Source of the DNA: Chryseobacterium sp. SN22 | GTDB lineage: Bacteria > Bacteroidota > Bacteroidia > Flavobacteriales > Weeksellaceae | Length of the DNA: 64,000 nucleotides | Reading direction: 5' to 3' | Assembly (NCBI RefSeq): GCF_008329705.1 | Contig: NZ_VTSX01000010.1 | Span: forward strand, 62,001 to 126,000 | Shown here: positions 34,063-43,203 of the stretch, piece after piece | How positions within the stretch are numbered: the stretch's first letter is position 1 | How the letters are laid out: every line of letters starts with the position of its first letter | Notes under the pieces: model-generated | What the model was told of the DNA's origin: nothing | Database searches by the model: none | The model's input: the letters and a program-made list of their open reading frames with translations, nothing else | Made by a program: the position numbers and the translations under genes

Positions 34063-34143
34063 ATGCAGAAAAACTCCAAATCCAACAAAAGATTTAAAAT
34101 CAGAGTAAAAGTCGCTCCAAAAAGAACTCAGAAAAAACGTTGA
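34063..34143 (+). CDS. Micro-ORF for a 26-aa highly basic peptide
   Basis: ATG at 34063, stop TGA at 34141. The peptide MQKNSKSNKRFKIRVKVAPK, then RTQKKR, has 12 Lys/Arg in 26 residues and no acidic residue, a composition like tiny ribosomal proteins. It is not tied to a neighbour: divergent from the DUF2459 gene, 170 bp from queG. No conservation test was possible. Confidence 0.4.
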   Translation: MQKNSKSNKRFKIRVKVAPKRTQKKR

Positions 34144-34312
34144 TTTTCGGTGAGAAGAAATCTCCCGGAGGTCAATTTTTCTTTTAGAGCAGTGGCTTAG
34201 TACCTTTAAATCTTTACCTTCTTAAAATTATACTTTTAAGAATGGCCTTTTAACCGCCTTTGCCCGGAACTTCCATTCTTCCGGATAAGGCCGTATCCGC
34301 AAAAAACAACCT

Positions 34313-35257
34313 TCAACTTTTATCTGAAGATCGCTCTAAAAACTCAATATTACGCTTTAGGCCGGCGAATTTTGTCCTTTTTACCGGAGACTTCCGGAAT
34401 ATTTCGGAAAACAGTTCCTGCGTCAGTTCCCTCCACTCCCCTTTTTTAAAGTTCTTTAAATTTTCATTCGGCTTGAATTTGCTCTGCTGATGCGGCGCTG
34501 AAAAACGGTTCCACGGACAAACATCCTGACAGACATCGCAGCCGAACATCCAGTCGTCCATTTTATCTTTAAAATAATCCGGAATCGAATCTTTTAATTC
34601 AATCGTAGCATACGATATACACTTGCTTCCGTCGACCAGCTTTTCGGAAACAATGGCATTTGTCGGGCAGGCATCGATACATTTCCGGCAGGTTCCGCAA
34701 TGATCTGTTGTGGGGTGGTCGGGAATTAATTCCAGGTCACAGATGATTTCTGCCAGAAAGTAGAACGATCCGCTTTGCCGGGTAATCAGATTAGCATTTT
34801 TACCGACCCAGCCTATTCCTGATTTTCTTGCCCAGCTTCTTTCCAGGACCGGCGCGGAATCCACAAATACCCGGAACCCGAATTCCCCTATTTCTTGCTG
34901 TAGTTCAGACACCATGTCACGCAGAATATCTTTGATGACCTCATGGTAGTCTTCCGCGTAAGCATATTTTGAGATCTTAAAATTCTCAAGGGTCGAAATT
35001 TTTTCTTCCGGGAAATAATTATACGATAGGGAAATTACCGATTTTGAACCTTCTACCAGTAATCGCGGATCCAGCCTCTTATCGAAATAGTTTTCCATGT
35101 ACTTCATTTCGCCATGAAAATTGTTCTTCAGCCAGCTTTCCAGCGGGCGGGCATCTTCTTCAAGAAATTCCGCTTTGGAAATTCCACAGCTTTGGAACCC
35201 AAAACTCCGGGCCTTGGCTTTGATCAGCTGTGAATATTTTTCTGCGGTTGAATTCAT
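34313..35257 (-). CDS. queG: Epoxyqueuosine reductase
   Basis: QueG makes the last step of queuosine synthesis in tRNA, reducing epoxyqueuosine with cobalamin and two [4Fe-4S] clusters. The 314-aa protein shows ISLSYNYFPEEK, the text YAEDYHEVIKDILRDMV, the catalytic-region SAPVLERSWARKSGIGWVGK, then the ferredoxin pair CGTCRKCIDACPTNAI and CDVCQDVCPWNRF. Length is slightly short, as the C-terminal HEAT part is reduced. It is monocistronic here. Confidence 0.95.
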   Translation of the reverse strand: MNSTAEKYSQLIKAKARSFGFQSCGISKAEFLEEDARPLESWLKNNFHGEMKYMENYFDKRLDPRLLVEGSKSVISLSYNYFPEEKISTLENFKISKYAYAEDYHEVIKDILRDMVSELQQEIGEFGFRVFVDSAPVLERSWARKSGIGWVGKNANLITRQSGSFYFLAEIICDLELIPDHPTTDHCGTCRKCIDACPTNAIVSEKLVDGSKCISYATIELKDSIPDYFKDKMDDWMFGCDVCQDVCPWNRFSAPHQQSKFKPNENLKNFKKGEWRELTQELFSEIFRKSPVKRTKFAGLKRNIEFLERSSDKS

Positions 35258-35378
35258 CTTTTTTACATTGCAAAACTAAGATTATTTTATAAATTTGTTT
35301 GGACTTAGGCCGATCGATTTGCTATATGGGTATTTTCGGGAAGCCGTAAGTAATTTTAACATTAAATATTAATACATT

Positions 35379-35678
35379 ATGTCTTTATCAGAAGTTTTAA
35401 AATCAGGAAATTATCAGTTAATCGACGTTCGCGAACCTATGGAACTGGAAATGGACGGATCTATAGAAGGAGCTAAAAATATCCCGCTTGGTGAAGTGGA
35501 AGACAGACAGGAGGAGATCCTTTCGATTGAAAAACCGGTAGTGATCTTCTGCAGAAGCGGAAACAGAAGCGGAAAAGCATTGGAATATTTAAATACGCAA
35601 GGTCTGAAAGACGGCTATAACGGCGGAGGCTGGGCTGAACTGAAAGCAACCATTGAAGCAAATCAGGGAACTTTTTAA
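35379..35678 (+). CDS. Single-domain rhodanese-like protein
   Basis: A 99-aa cytosolic rhodanese: YQLIDVREPMELEMDGSIEG, AKNIPLGEV and the active loop FCRSGNRSGKAL with the sulfur-accepting Cys at about 68. It moves sulfane sulfur; the acceptor is not known. A terminator overlaps its stop codon. Confidence 0.92.
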   Translation: MSLSEVLKSGNYQLIDVREPMELEMDGSIEGAKNIPLGEVEDRQEEILSIEKPVVIFCRSGNRSGKALEYLNTQGLKDGYNGGGWAELKATIEANQGTF

Positions 35679-35691
35679 AAGTTCCTTTTTT
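35667..35691 (+). terminator. Terminator overlapping the rhodanese stop codon
   Basis: GGAACTTT pairs with AAAGTTCC around a 3-nt loop and is followed by seven T; the TAA stop (35676-35678) is within the hairpin. Confidence 0.75.
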
Positions 35692-35701
35692 TATCTGAAA
35701 A

Positions 35702-36328
35702 ATGCCGGATATGAATTTACAGGAAAGGTTTACCCGTCAGTGTCTTAAATTTACAAATGACCCGGAGCTGATCGGAAGTTTATGGGCAGAAATTGATAAA
35801 AAATATACTGCAAAAGGAAGACAATACCATAATCTGCTGCATCTTGAAAATATGTTTTCCGAGCTTGATGCCGTAAAGAATTACATCGCAGACTTTTCAA
35901 TCGTCACCTTCTCCGTTTTCTATCATGATGTCATTTATGATGCCACTTCAAAAAACAATGAAGAAAAGAGTGCGGAGTTTGCAGCATCAAGGTTGGAAAG
36001 GATGAATATCGGTCAGGAGATGATAAAGAAAGTTTCGGAACAGATTATCGCTACAAAGGCTCATCATCAGTCTGATGATCCTAATACCAATTATCTTCTC
36101 GATGCTGATCTTTCGGTTCTGGGAAAAGACCGGGAAACCTATATGGATTATACCCGGAAAATAAGGAAAGAGTATTCCATCTATCCTGATTTTTTATATA
36201 AACCCGGAAGAAAAAAGGTATTGCAGCATTTTTTAGAATTGGAAAGCATCTTTAAGACCAATGAATTCAGGAATGCCTATGAAGGTCAGGCAAGGGGAAA
36301 TCTTAAATGGGAGATTGAAAATTTGTAG
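35702..36328 (+). CDS. HD-superfamily metal-dependent phosphohydrolase-like protein
   Basis: A 208-aa protein with RQYHNLLHLENM (His pair), FYHDVIYD (HD motif, about 78-85), IIATKAHH and LLDADLSVLG, the usual metal-ligand order of predicted HD hydrolases of this COG4339-like type. The substrate is unknown. It starts 23 bp after the rhodanese gene, just past that gene's terminator. Confidence 0.88.
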   Translation: MPDMNLQERFTRQCLKFTNDPELIGSLWAEIDKKYTAKGRQYHNLLHLENMFSELDAVKNYIADFSIVTFSVFYHDVIYDATSKNNEEKSAEFAASRLERMNIGQEMIKKVSEQIIATKAHHQSDDPNTNYLLDADLSVLGKDRETYMDYTRKIRKEYSIYPDFLYKPGRKKVLQHFLELESIFKTNEFRNAYEGQARGNLKWEIENL

Positions 36329-36721
36329 GGGTTAAAGTCAATGGTGAATTCTGCTGTGCAGGTGAGTGGTTAATTTTTACTTTCAATAAAAATTGACGGG
36401 CGAAGCGGATTAACAATTCACTTTCTAAAAAACCACCCCGTCAAAAACTCCTTGAATTTTCGGCACCCCTCCAAAATCGGAGGGGAATTACGGTTAAGGA
36501 TATTTAATTCACAAGATGCAAGAAATTTGACGTCGCCAAATTTTCACATCGCTAATACCAATACTTAAAATTTATTTTTTAAAATCAGCAATACTCAATT
36601 TTATCAAAGATAAATCCTTGCGACTTACAACACAAAGCATTCAAAAACCTCTTGCAGCTCTGCGTTTTTTCAATATTCGCAATTTACGATTGACCATTAA
36701 GAATCGAAGCGGATTCACCTT
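36329..36721. other. Gene-free stretch with repeat R4
   Basis: 393 bp without a credible gene. It holds a copy of repeat R4 (36429-36490) and two short shared words (CGAAGCGGATT near 36405 and 36706). The rest is AT-rich and shows nothing I can name. Confidence 0.6.
36429..36490 (-). repeat. Repeat family R4, copy 2
   Basis: Minus strand: CCCCTCCGATTTTGGAGGGG, TGCCGAAAATTCAAGGAG, TTTTTGACGGGGTGGTTT. Apart from a few changes it matches the copy at 9147-9205. The first block is a hairpin. Confidence 0.8.
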
Positions 36722-37504
36722 TCACCCTTTACCTTTCAGAATGCTGTTGATAAAGCCGGTGGCTTTTTCTAAAACAATTTCCGGAACTTCTTTATGGGGC
36801 GTGTGTCCGACGTTGGGAATAATGAATTTTTCGGATGCTCCGTTTACCTGCGAAACGGTTTTTTCAACCTGATCCAGCGTTCCGTATTCGTCATTGGTGC
36901 CCTGGATAAAAAGTAATGGTGCAGTAATATTTTTGAGTAAAGATTCGATATTCCAGCTTCTGAAACGGTCGCTGAGCCAGATTTCCGTCCAGGCCCTGAC
37001 CATCATTTCCGTTTTATCGCCGTGGTATTTTGCAAGACGTTCAGGAAGATTGGTTGTTTGATAATCTTCCGACGCATCCCTTACACCTTTTACGGTGATG
37101 TCTTCCACAAAAATATGCCCGGCTTCACAAATAGTTGCCCTTATCTTTTCAGGGTATTTTGAAGCAGCGATCAAAGCAACGGTCCCGCCGTCACTGTGAC
37201 CGAAAAGGATGGTATCATTTATTTCCAGCTCATCTATCAAATCATTCAGCAGGTCGGCTTCGGTTTCCATGTAATTGTTTTCCCTTTTGTGGGTAGGCAT
37301 AGGAAAAGATTTTCCGTAGCCCAGCCGGTCATAGACGAGCACATTGCATCGGGCAGCTTCGCCTAATACAGAAGGAAAATCCCTCCAAAGCTGCGTGCAG
37401 CCCAAAGAGTCGTGTAAAAAGACAATTGTCGGCCTGCTTTCAGACAGATGGTGGTATTCGGTATAAAACTTTTTTCCTTTTACATCAATAATTCTAGATT
37501 CCAT
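36722..37504 (-). CDS. Alpha/beta hydrolase
   Basis: A 260-aa alpha/beta-fold hydrolase. The strand-turn HDSLGCTQLW forms the oxyanion region, the nucleophile elbow is GHSDGG with Ser at about 103, and the acid and His lie in IQGTNDEYG and NVGHTPHKEVP. The substrate is unknown; similar proteins are esterases or peptidases. It lies 14 bp downstream of the flavin oxidoreductase gene and is probably cotranscribed. Confidence 0.9.
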   Translation of the reverse strand: MESRIIDVKGKKFYTEYHHLSESRPTIVFLHDSLGCTQLWRDFPSVLGEAARCNVLVYDRLGYGKSFPMPTHKRENNYMETEADLLNDLIDELEINDTILFGHSDGGTVALIAASKYPEKIRATICEAGHIFVEDITVKGVRDASEDYQTTNLPERLAKYHGDKTEMMVRAWTEIWLSDRFRSWNIESLLKNITAPLLFIQGTNDEYGTLDQVEKTVSQVNGASEKFIIPNVGHTPHKEVPEIVLEKATGFINSILKGKG

Positions 37505-37518
37505 TATCTTTAATCCGG

Positions 37519-38508
37519 TTACAAACTTGGATTAGCGGTATTGTTGAATTCTTCCAGTAAATTTCTGAAAACCGTTTCCACGGGCAGTACCTCATTGATC
37601 AAAGCGGAAACCTGGCCGATTTCCAGTTCGCCCTCTTCCATATCGCCTTCAAACATTCCTCTTTTAGCTCTTGCACGGCCTAAAGAAGCGATAAGCGATT
37701 CTTTGTTCCTTCCGGTGTTATAAATGTCTTCCAGCTCGTTAAAGAATTTATTTTTTACCATTCTCACCGGCGCAAGTTCTTTCAGGGTTAAATGGGTATC
37801 GCCTTCGTTGAGTTCGGTGATCTTTTGTTTCCAGTTTTCGTGTGCACTGGCTTCTGTAGTCGCCGCAAAACGCGAACCGATCTGAACGCCGTCTGCGCCC
37901 AAGATCATGGCTGCTTTCATTTGGGAGCCTAAAGCAATTCCTCCTGCTGCGATCAGGGGTTTGGAGATATGTTTCTTTACATTCGGGATGAGGCAGAGAG
38001 TCGTAGTTTCATCCCTTCCGTTATGGCCTCCGGCTTCAAAACCTTCTGCCACCACCACATCTACTCCTGCCTCTTCGCATTTGACGGCGAATTTGGTAGA
38101 CGAAACAACATGGGCAACCTTTAATCCTTCTTTCTGCAAAGTTTCAGTATAGGTTTTCGGGTTTCCGGCAGAGGTAAAAACGATCTTTACGCCTTCTTCC
38201 AGGATAATGCTGATGACTTCATCCAGGTTTGGGTACAGCATGGGCACATTTATCCCGAAAGGCTTATCTGTAGCCTGTTTACACTTCCTGATATTTTCTC
38301 TCAAAACATCGGGGTACATGCTTCCGGCACCGATCAGACCTAATCCGCCGCAATTGGAAACCGCTGAAGCGAGCCTCCAGCCGGAATGCCAGATCATTCC
38401 CGCCTGGATAACGGGATACTGGATGCCAAAGAGTTGGGTAATCTTATTTTGCTGCGATTGCACGTCGTGAAGCTTTTTTGCTGAATTGAAATCTATAAAA
38501 CTGCTCAT
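37519..38508 (-). CDS. NAD(P)H-dependent flavin oxidoreductase (nitronate monooxygenase family)
   Basis: The 329-aa protein has the FMN-binding TIM-barrel of nitronate monooxygenase / 2-nitropropane dioxygenase: YPVIQAGMIWHSGWRLASAV, GGLGLIGAGSM, VVAEGFEAGGHNGRDETTTL (the family GGH motif) and PLIAAGGIALGSQMKAAMIL. It could detoxify nitronates or act as an enoyl reductase; the sequence does not decide. Confidence 0.9.
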   Translation of the reverse strand: MSSFIDFNSAKKLHDVQSQQNKITQLFGIQYPVIQAGMIWHSGWRLASAVSNCGGLGLIGAGSMYPDVLRENIRKCKQATDKPFGINVPMLYPNLDEVISIILEEGVKIVFTSAGNPKTYTETLQKEGLKVAHVVSSTKFAVKCEEAGVDVVVAEGFEAGGHNGRDETTTLCLIPNVKKHISKPLIAAGGIALGSQMKAAMILGADGVQIGSRFAATTEASAHENWKQKITELNEGDTHLTLKELAPVRMVKNKFFNELEDIYNTGRNKESLIASLGRARAKRGMFEGDMEEGELEIGQVSALINEVLPVETVFRNLLEEFNNTANPSL

Positions 38509-38553
38509 GATGTAAAAATAATAAAAACACCGGTTACCGGACAGTTTTAAATA

Positions 38554-38584
38554 AAAAAACCTTCAGAAATTCTGAAGGTTTTTA
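38554..38584 (-). terminator. Terminator of the SurA-like gene
   Basis: AAAAACCTTCAG pairs with CTGAAGGTTTTT around a 5-nt loop, directly after the stop at 38587. Confidence 0.85.
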
Positions 38585-38586
38585 TT

Positions 38587-39957
38587 TTATTTTTTCACTG
38601 AATCTTTTTTCCAGTTTCCTTTGAAACTACAGGTGCTGTAGCGGCTGTCTATGGAAATAAAGGTAGTCGGAAGTTTTGAATTCACATACTTTTCAACCAT
38701 TTCATTTTTCTTTTTGTTCAGCGCCATCTGCTTGATCCGGTCATAATCCGTTTCCAGCGTAATTTTGTGCGCAGGGATCACATCTTCGATCTTAACAATC
38801 TTCACCACTTTTCTCTTTCTTTCATCTTCATCGTCAAAAGCGGTTGTGATATCCCCTTTGTTTAAACCTGCCAGCTCATAGCTGATGGTTCCGGGAAGCG
38901 TTTCTCTTTCAATTTTGTTGGAACCGTCTGCTCCCGGAATTACCCCGGCGTTGAATTTGGTTCTTTTATCATCAGAAAACCTGAAAGCGGCATCTTTGAA
39001 AGTCATTTTCCCATTCTGGATCAATCCTCTGATACTGTCCAGTTTTGCTTTGGCGGTTTTCATTTCCTCATCCGTTGGCGTTGCCATCAGAAGAATATGT
39101 CTTGCATCATAAATTTTCCCTGATTTTTTCACCAGCTGAATAATATGGTATCCGAATTCCGACTCTATCGGTTCTGAGATCTCCCCCTCCTGAAGATTGA
39201 GTGCCGCTGCCTCGAAAGGCTTTACCATCTGTCCTTTGGAAATATTTTTCATCAGGCCTCCGTTTGAAGCCGATCCCGGATCTTCAGAATAGATTCTGGC
39301 CTGGCTTTCAAATGTTTCTCCGCCTTCAATATCTTTTTTGATTTTCTTTAGCTTGGTAATCAGTTCATCCTTGTGTGCTTCGGTAAGCTTAGGGAACATC
39401 ATGATCTGGGATAAAGAAATCTCATCTTTGATTTCAGGCAGCTGCGTTTTAAAGGTATTGTAGAAATCGGTTACTTCATTAGGGGTAACGTCTGCCTTTT
39501 CTGTAATTCTCTGGTATTTTGCCTGTCCGTAATACTGGTCGGCGTCGATCTTTTCGATCGCATTTTTCATTTCAAAACCGTTTCTGAACTTATAGGCTGC
39601 CAGCATTGTTTTTTCGTCCGGGAACTGGGAAAGCAGTTGCTGATATTTTGAATTGGCCTGTTCTTTAATAGCTGCCGAACGGTTTTCGATCAGCGTATCT
39701 TTTTTGGCTTCGTAAACAAGAAGTTTGTTGTTAAGAAAATTTTCTAAAAACTCACACTTATCGATATTAGAAGCCCCCTGCTGTTTTGCATAGTTCATCT
39801 GCTCGTTTACATCGGACTCCAGCACGATTTCATCGCCGATTACCGCAGAGATACCATCCACTAAATCTCCTTTTTTCAGCTGTGCGTTCATCGCATTTAC
39901 GCCGAACAACAGGATGAAAATTCCAAAAAGAAAAGTGATCTTAAGTTTATTTGTCAT
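38587..39957 (-). CDS. SurA-like periplasmic peptidyl-prolyl isomerase
   Basis: A 456-aa periplasmic folding factor: signal peptide (GIFILLFGVNAMNAQ), a SurA N-terminal chaperone domain (VDGISAVIGDEIVLESDVNE), and two parvulin-type PPIase domains, the first with GGLMKNISKGQMVKPFE and GYHIIQLVKK, the second starting DARHILLMATPTDEE. It assists folding of outer membrane proteins. Gene order on the minus strand is PfkB-like kinase, this gene, flavin oxidoreductase; terminators separate them. Confidence 0.93.
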   Translation of the reverse strand: MTNKLKITFLFGIFILLFGVNAMNAQLKKGDLVDGISAVIGDEIVLESDVNEQMNYAKQQGASNIDKCEFLENFLNNKLLVYEAKKDTLIENRSAAIKEQANSKYQQLLSQFPDEKTMLAAYKFRNGFEMKNAIEKIDADQYYGQAKYQRITEKADVTPNEVTDFYNTFKTQLPEIKDEISLSQIMMFPKLTEAHKDELITKLKKIKKDIEGGETFESQARIYSEDPGSASNGGLMKNISKGQMVKPFEAAALNLQEGEISEPIESEFGYHIIQLVKKSGKIYDARHILLMATPTDEEMKTAKAKLDSIRGLIQNGKMTFKDAAFRFSDDKRTKFNAGVIPGADGSNKIERETLPGTISYELAGLNKGDITTAFDDEDERKRKVVKIVKIEDVIPAHKITLETDYDRIKQMALNKKKNEMVEKYVNSKLPTTFISIDSRYSTCSFKGNWKKDSVKK

Positions 39958-40045
39958 TTTACTATTTTAAACAAGTTGCAAATTTAGAATTCTTAATGAA
40001 TCAGACTAAATTTTTTATTATAAATATTTCTTAAAAGAAAGCTAT

Positions 40046-40969
40046 TTACTGGAGTTCCACATCGAAGGTTGTCAGTTCCTTAAATTGTCTCAACCTTTCG
40101 AACATATCGGATTCGCTGACTTCCTGGATTCTTTCGGTTCCGAATTTTTCCACCGTGAAAGAAGCCATGGCCGAACCTACGATCAAAGCGGATTTCATGG
40201 TTTCAAAATCGATCTTTTCTTTCTTGGCAAGATAGGCTGCAAATCCTCCTGCGAAAGTGTCTCCGGCTCCTGTCGGATCGAAAACGTCTTCCAGAGGCAA
40301 TGCAGGAATAGCAAACACTTTATGGTCGTGGAACAGCAAAGCACCGTGTTCCCCTTTTTTGATGATAACGTATTTCGGACCCATTTCATGGATCTTTTTA
40401 GCAGCCTTTACCAGAGAATATTCTCCTGAAAGCTGTCTTGCCTCTTCATCGTTGATGGAGATCACATCTGTCTTGGCAATCATTTCCATTAAAATATCCA
40501 GTGCGGAATCCATCCAGAAGTTCATGGTATCCAGGATTACCAGCTTCGGACGGTTATGCATTTTTTCCAGTACGGAAAGCTGTACGCCCGGGTGAAGGTT
40601 CCCCAACAACAGGATTTCCGCATCCTGCATGGAATCCGGGATTTTAGGATCGAAGTTTTCCAGTACGTTAACTTCCGTTGCCAAAGTATCTCTTGTATTA
40701 AGATCATTGTGGTATTTTCCTGCCCAGAAGAATGTTTTTCCTTCTTTTACTATTTCGATTCCTTCAATATTGATGTCTCTATCGGTAAACATATCCAGAT
40801 GCTCCTGAGGGAAATCTCCTCCTACTACAGAAACGATTCCGGACTTAACGCCAAGAATGGATGAAGTGATCCCGATATACGTGGCAGCACCTCCTAAAAT
40901 TTTATCTGTTTTTCCAAATGGCGTCTCGATTGCGTCGAACGCAACACTTCCTACAACTAAAAGTTTCAT
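40046..40969 (-). CDS. PfkB-family sugar/nucleoside kinase
   Basis: A 307-aa ribokinase-like protein. It shows KILGGAATYIGITSSILG with the GG substrate motif, NLHPGVQ, VISINDEEARQLSG and the C-terminal signature DPTGAGDTFAGGFA with catalytic Asp. The substrate cannot be read from the sequence. It lies 28 bp downstream of gldD on the minus strand. Confidence 0.92.
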   Translation of the reverse strand: MKLLVVGSVAFDAIETPFGKTDKILGGAATYIGITSSILGVKSGIVSVVGGDFPQEHLDMFTDRDINIEGIEIVKEGKTFFWAGKYHNDLNTRDTLATEVNVLENFDPKIPDSMQDAEILLLGNLHPGVQLSVLEKMHNRPKLVILDTMNFWMDSALDILMEMIAKTDVISINDEEARQLSGEYSLVKAAKKIHEMGPKYVIIKKGEHGALLFHDHKVFAIPALPLEDVFDPTGAGDTFAGGFAAYLAKKEKIDFETMKSALIVGSAMASFTVEKFGTERIQEVSESDMFERLRQFKELTTFDVELQ

Positions 40970-40997
40970 ATTTTTTTCAAAGTATTATAAAAGTCAA

Positions 40998-41555
40998 TTA
41001 TTTTTTCCATTCAAAAGTATCGAGCAGGTGCTTCATATCTTTTTTGATATAGTCTACCGCAGGAGCCAGTGAATCAGGCTTCGGCCTGGTGTTGAAATAT
41101 AAGTAAGCCGTCACGAAATGCTTCGTGCTGTCTGTGATGTAAAACTGAAGATTGGAGGCGCTCTGTCCTTTCAATTCGTAAAAGTTGCCGTACACCTTTT
41201 TGTCAGGGTATTCGAAAGATTTTGTATCGATGGCGCTGGCCTTGATGGTATGTTCGTACACCATTTTTTCCGCTTCCTTGATGTGATCGGCAAAATCGTT
41301 CTGTATCGGATAATAGGTTACGAAAACCTTGGCTTTCATTTTCGGATAATTCAGATAGTACCAGCATGGTTTTTTCGCATCGGTAATTTTTGCAAAATCA
41401 GAATATTCAAAGGTATAATTACAGTTGTTTTCAAATTTGTGGTACTGAGGCTTCGGATATTCCAGCCGGAGTTCTCCGTAAGGCTTCGGCACCGGATCTT
41501 TTCCACACGATACCAAAAGCAGGGTTACAAAAATAAAAATCGCGTTTTTAAACAT
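40998..41555 (-). CDS. gldD: Gliding motility / T9SS-associated lipoprotein GldD
   Basis: The 185-aa protein (ATG at 41555) has a lipoprotein signal (IFVTLLLVSCGKDP, lipid at the Cys) and the GldD body: YGELRLEYPKPQYHKFENNC, KKPCWYYLNYPKMKAKVFVT, HTIKASAIDTKSFEYPDKKV and FYITDSTKHFVTAYLYF. GldD is needed for gliding and type IX secretion in Flavobacteriia. In Flavobacterium gldD usually follows gldE; here it follows a repeat-bearing gap after mutY. Confidence 0.95.
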   Translation of the reverse strand: MFKNAIFIFVTLLLVSCGKDPVPKPYGELRLEYPKPQYHKFENNCNYTFEYSDFAKITDAKKPCWYYLNYPKMKAKVFVTYYPIQNDFADHIKEAEKMVYEHTIKASAIDTKSFEYPDKKVYGNFYELKGQSASNLQFYITDSTKHFVTAYLYFNTRPKPDSLAPAVDYIKKDMKHLLDTFEWKK

Positions 41556-41570
41556 TTTGCAAAAGTACAA

Positions 41571-42033
41571 ATTAGATTTCAGATTTCAGAAGACAAATTT
41601 CAGCATTTCAAGGAGTTTTGGATTCAATATGAATGCCGCTTCTGAACGCAGAGTGCACAAAGTACTTTTACAACTAACTGCTTTAGCCCACAGAGCCGTT
41701 TGATTATGTTGAATCTTCGATTCATTTGGAAGAGACCGCGAAGGGTATTTTTTCAGCACCTTTGTTCATTTATAGGAAGCTTAAATTTTTCTCTTCTCTA
41801 AAATCATTGCATATATGACAACAATGCGGTAAAATTTTAACTAAAATTTCCGGCACTTTTGTCATTTTGGAGGAGTCTAACCCTGAATCTTTCTGGCTTC
41901 TTTAATACTATGTCGGGATTCCTTCGGAATGACAAACCGGTGCATAAATCCCTGTTGAAGAGGAAATAAAGCAAATTCAGATCTTTCCGGTGTTTTCTCT
42001 AATATAGGATATGATGTATAATTTACTATAGGA
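41571..42033. other. Gene-free gap between mutY and gldD
   Basis: About 460 bp with no credible gene. It holds repeat R2 copy 2 (41908-41939). The ORFs crossing it are shadows or repeat translations. In relatives I would expect ssb and gldE in this place. Confidence 0.55.
41908..41939 (-). repeat. Repeat family R2, copy 2
   Basis: Minus strand GGTTTGTCATTCCGAAGGAA, then TCCCGACATAG; the ATTCC-GAA-GGAAT core is an inverted repeat. Confidence 0.7.
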
Positions 42034-43080
42034 TTACAAAAACCGGTACGCCTCCTCATAATTCCGGATGTAGGTTTCCAGGGGTTTCGGAAATGATTTT
42101 TCGTGGGAAGCTTCCACATCGGTAACCAGATAGTTGTTTTCGGCAATAAAATGATTCCAGGTTTCTTCGGACTGCACTTCTACGTTGTAAATTTCGATGC
42201 TGAGGTTTTTGTGGGTCAGTTTATGGCTGACGGTTTTTACTCCTACAATGAACGCCACCAGCTCCTCGGAAATCTCGGGCGGAAATTCAAACAGCTTTTT
42301 CCAGATGAAATCGTCTTTCCGCTGCTGAATCAGGAACTGTCCGTTTCTATGGACGAAGTAATATTTCAATTCCAGGTCCTTTGCTTTCGTTTTTTTGGCT
42401 TTAACCGGGAATTCGGAGACTCTGTTCATGGAGAAGGCCAGGCAGTCTCCATTGATAGGACATTCCCGGCAAAGCGGATTTTTAGGCTTGCAGATTTCGG
42501 AACCCAGATCCATCATGGCCTGATTGAAATCGCCGACATTATCCGGTAAAATGAGATGCGCCAACTCTGAAAAATAATTGAAAGCCCTTGAGTTGGAAAT
42601 ATCGAAACCGTCAGCGAAAACCCGGCTCAATACCCGGTAGAAATTACCATCCACCGCCGGAATCTTTCCATTGAAGCAGATGCTGGAAACTGCCGCCGCC
42701 GTATACTTCCCGACTCCCTTCAGCTTTAAAATCTCTTCATATTGATGAGGGAATTCCCCATGATAATCAGTCATGATCTGCCGGGCCGCTTTATGGATAT
42801 TGATGGCTCGGGAATAATAACCCAGGCCTTTCCAGTACAGCAGTACTTCATCTTCCTGGGCTTCTGCCAGGGTCTTTACATCCGGAAATCTGGCCACAAA
42901 ATTATTGTAGTGGCCTAAGCCCTGGCTGATCCTGGTCTGCTGAAAGACAATTTCACAGATCCAGATTTTATAAGGATCTTTTGTCTGTCTGAAAGGGAGG
43001 TCCCTGGCATTGGTGTTGTACCAGCTGAGAAGCTTATTGCCGATATGCCTGAAATCCGGCTCTTTATTTATATTTTTCAA
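42034..43080 (-). CDS. mutY: A/G-specific adenine glycosylase
   Basis: MutY removes adenine paired with 8-oxoguanine. The 348-aa protein has ICEIVFQQTRI with catalytic Glu, helix-hairpin-helix LKGVGKYTAAAV, catalytic Asp in PAVDGNFYRV, the iron-sulfur loop CKPKNPLCRECPINGDC (C-x6-C-x2-C-x5-C) and a C-terminal NUDIX-like domain for 8-oxoG recognition (FLIQQRKDDFIWKKLFEFP). All key residues are intact. Confidence 0.96.
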   Translation of the reverse strand: MKNINKEPDFRHIGNKLLSWYNTNARDLPFRQTKDPYKIWICEIVFQQTRISQGLGHYNNFVARFPDVKTLAEAQEDEVLLYWKGLGYYSRAINIHKAARQIMTDYHGEFPHQYEEILKLKGVGKYTAAAVSSICFNGKIPAVDGNFYRVLSRVFADGFDISNSRAFNYFSELAHLILPDNVGDFNQAMMDLGSEICKPKNPLCRECPINGDCLAFSMNRVSEFPVKAKKTKAKDLELKYYFVHRNGQFLIQQRKDDFIWKKLFEFPPEISEELVAFIVGVKTVSHKLTHKNLSIEIYNVEVQSEETWNHFIAENNYLVTDVEASHEKSFPKPLETYIRNYEEAYRFL

Positions 43081-43203
43081 AATTTCTAATCGTTATTCAG
43101 ATCCCGGCCGGTTGAATAGAAAGCCGGTACAATCTGCTTTTCAGCAAATGGCCAGCTTATAAAGTCTAAGGTGCCGGAATTTTAATATGGCAAAGATAAT
43201 GCT

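Noticed and set aside
41877..42146. 89-aa minus-strand frame ending FVIPKESRHSIKEARKIQG
   Set aside because: It overlaps mutY in another frame, and its tail is only a translation of repeat R2.
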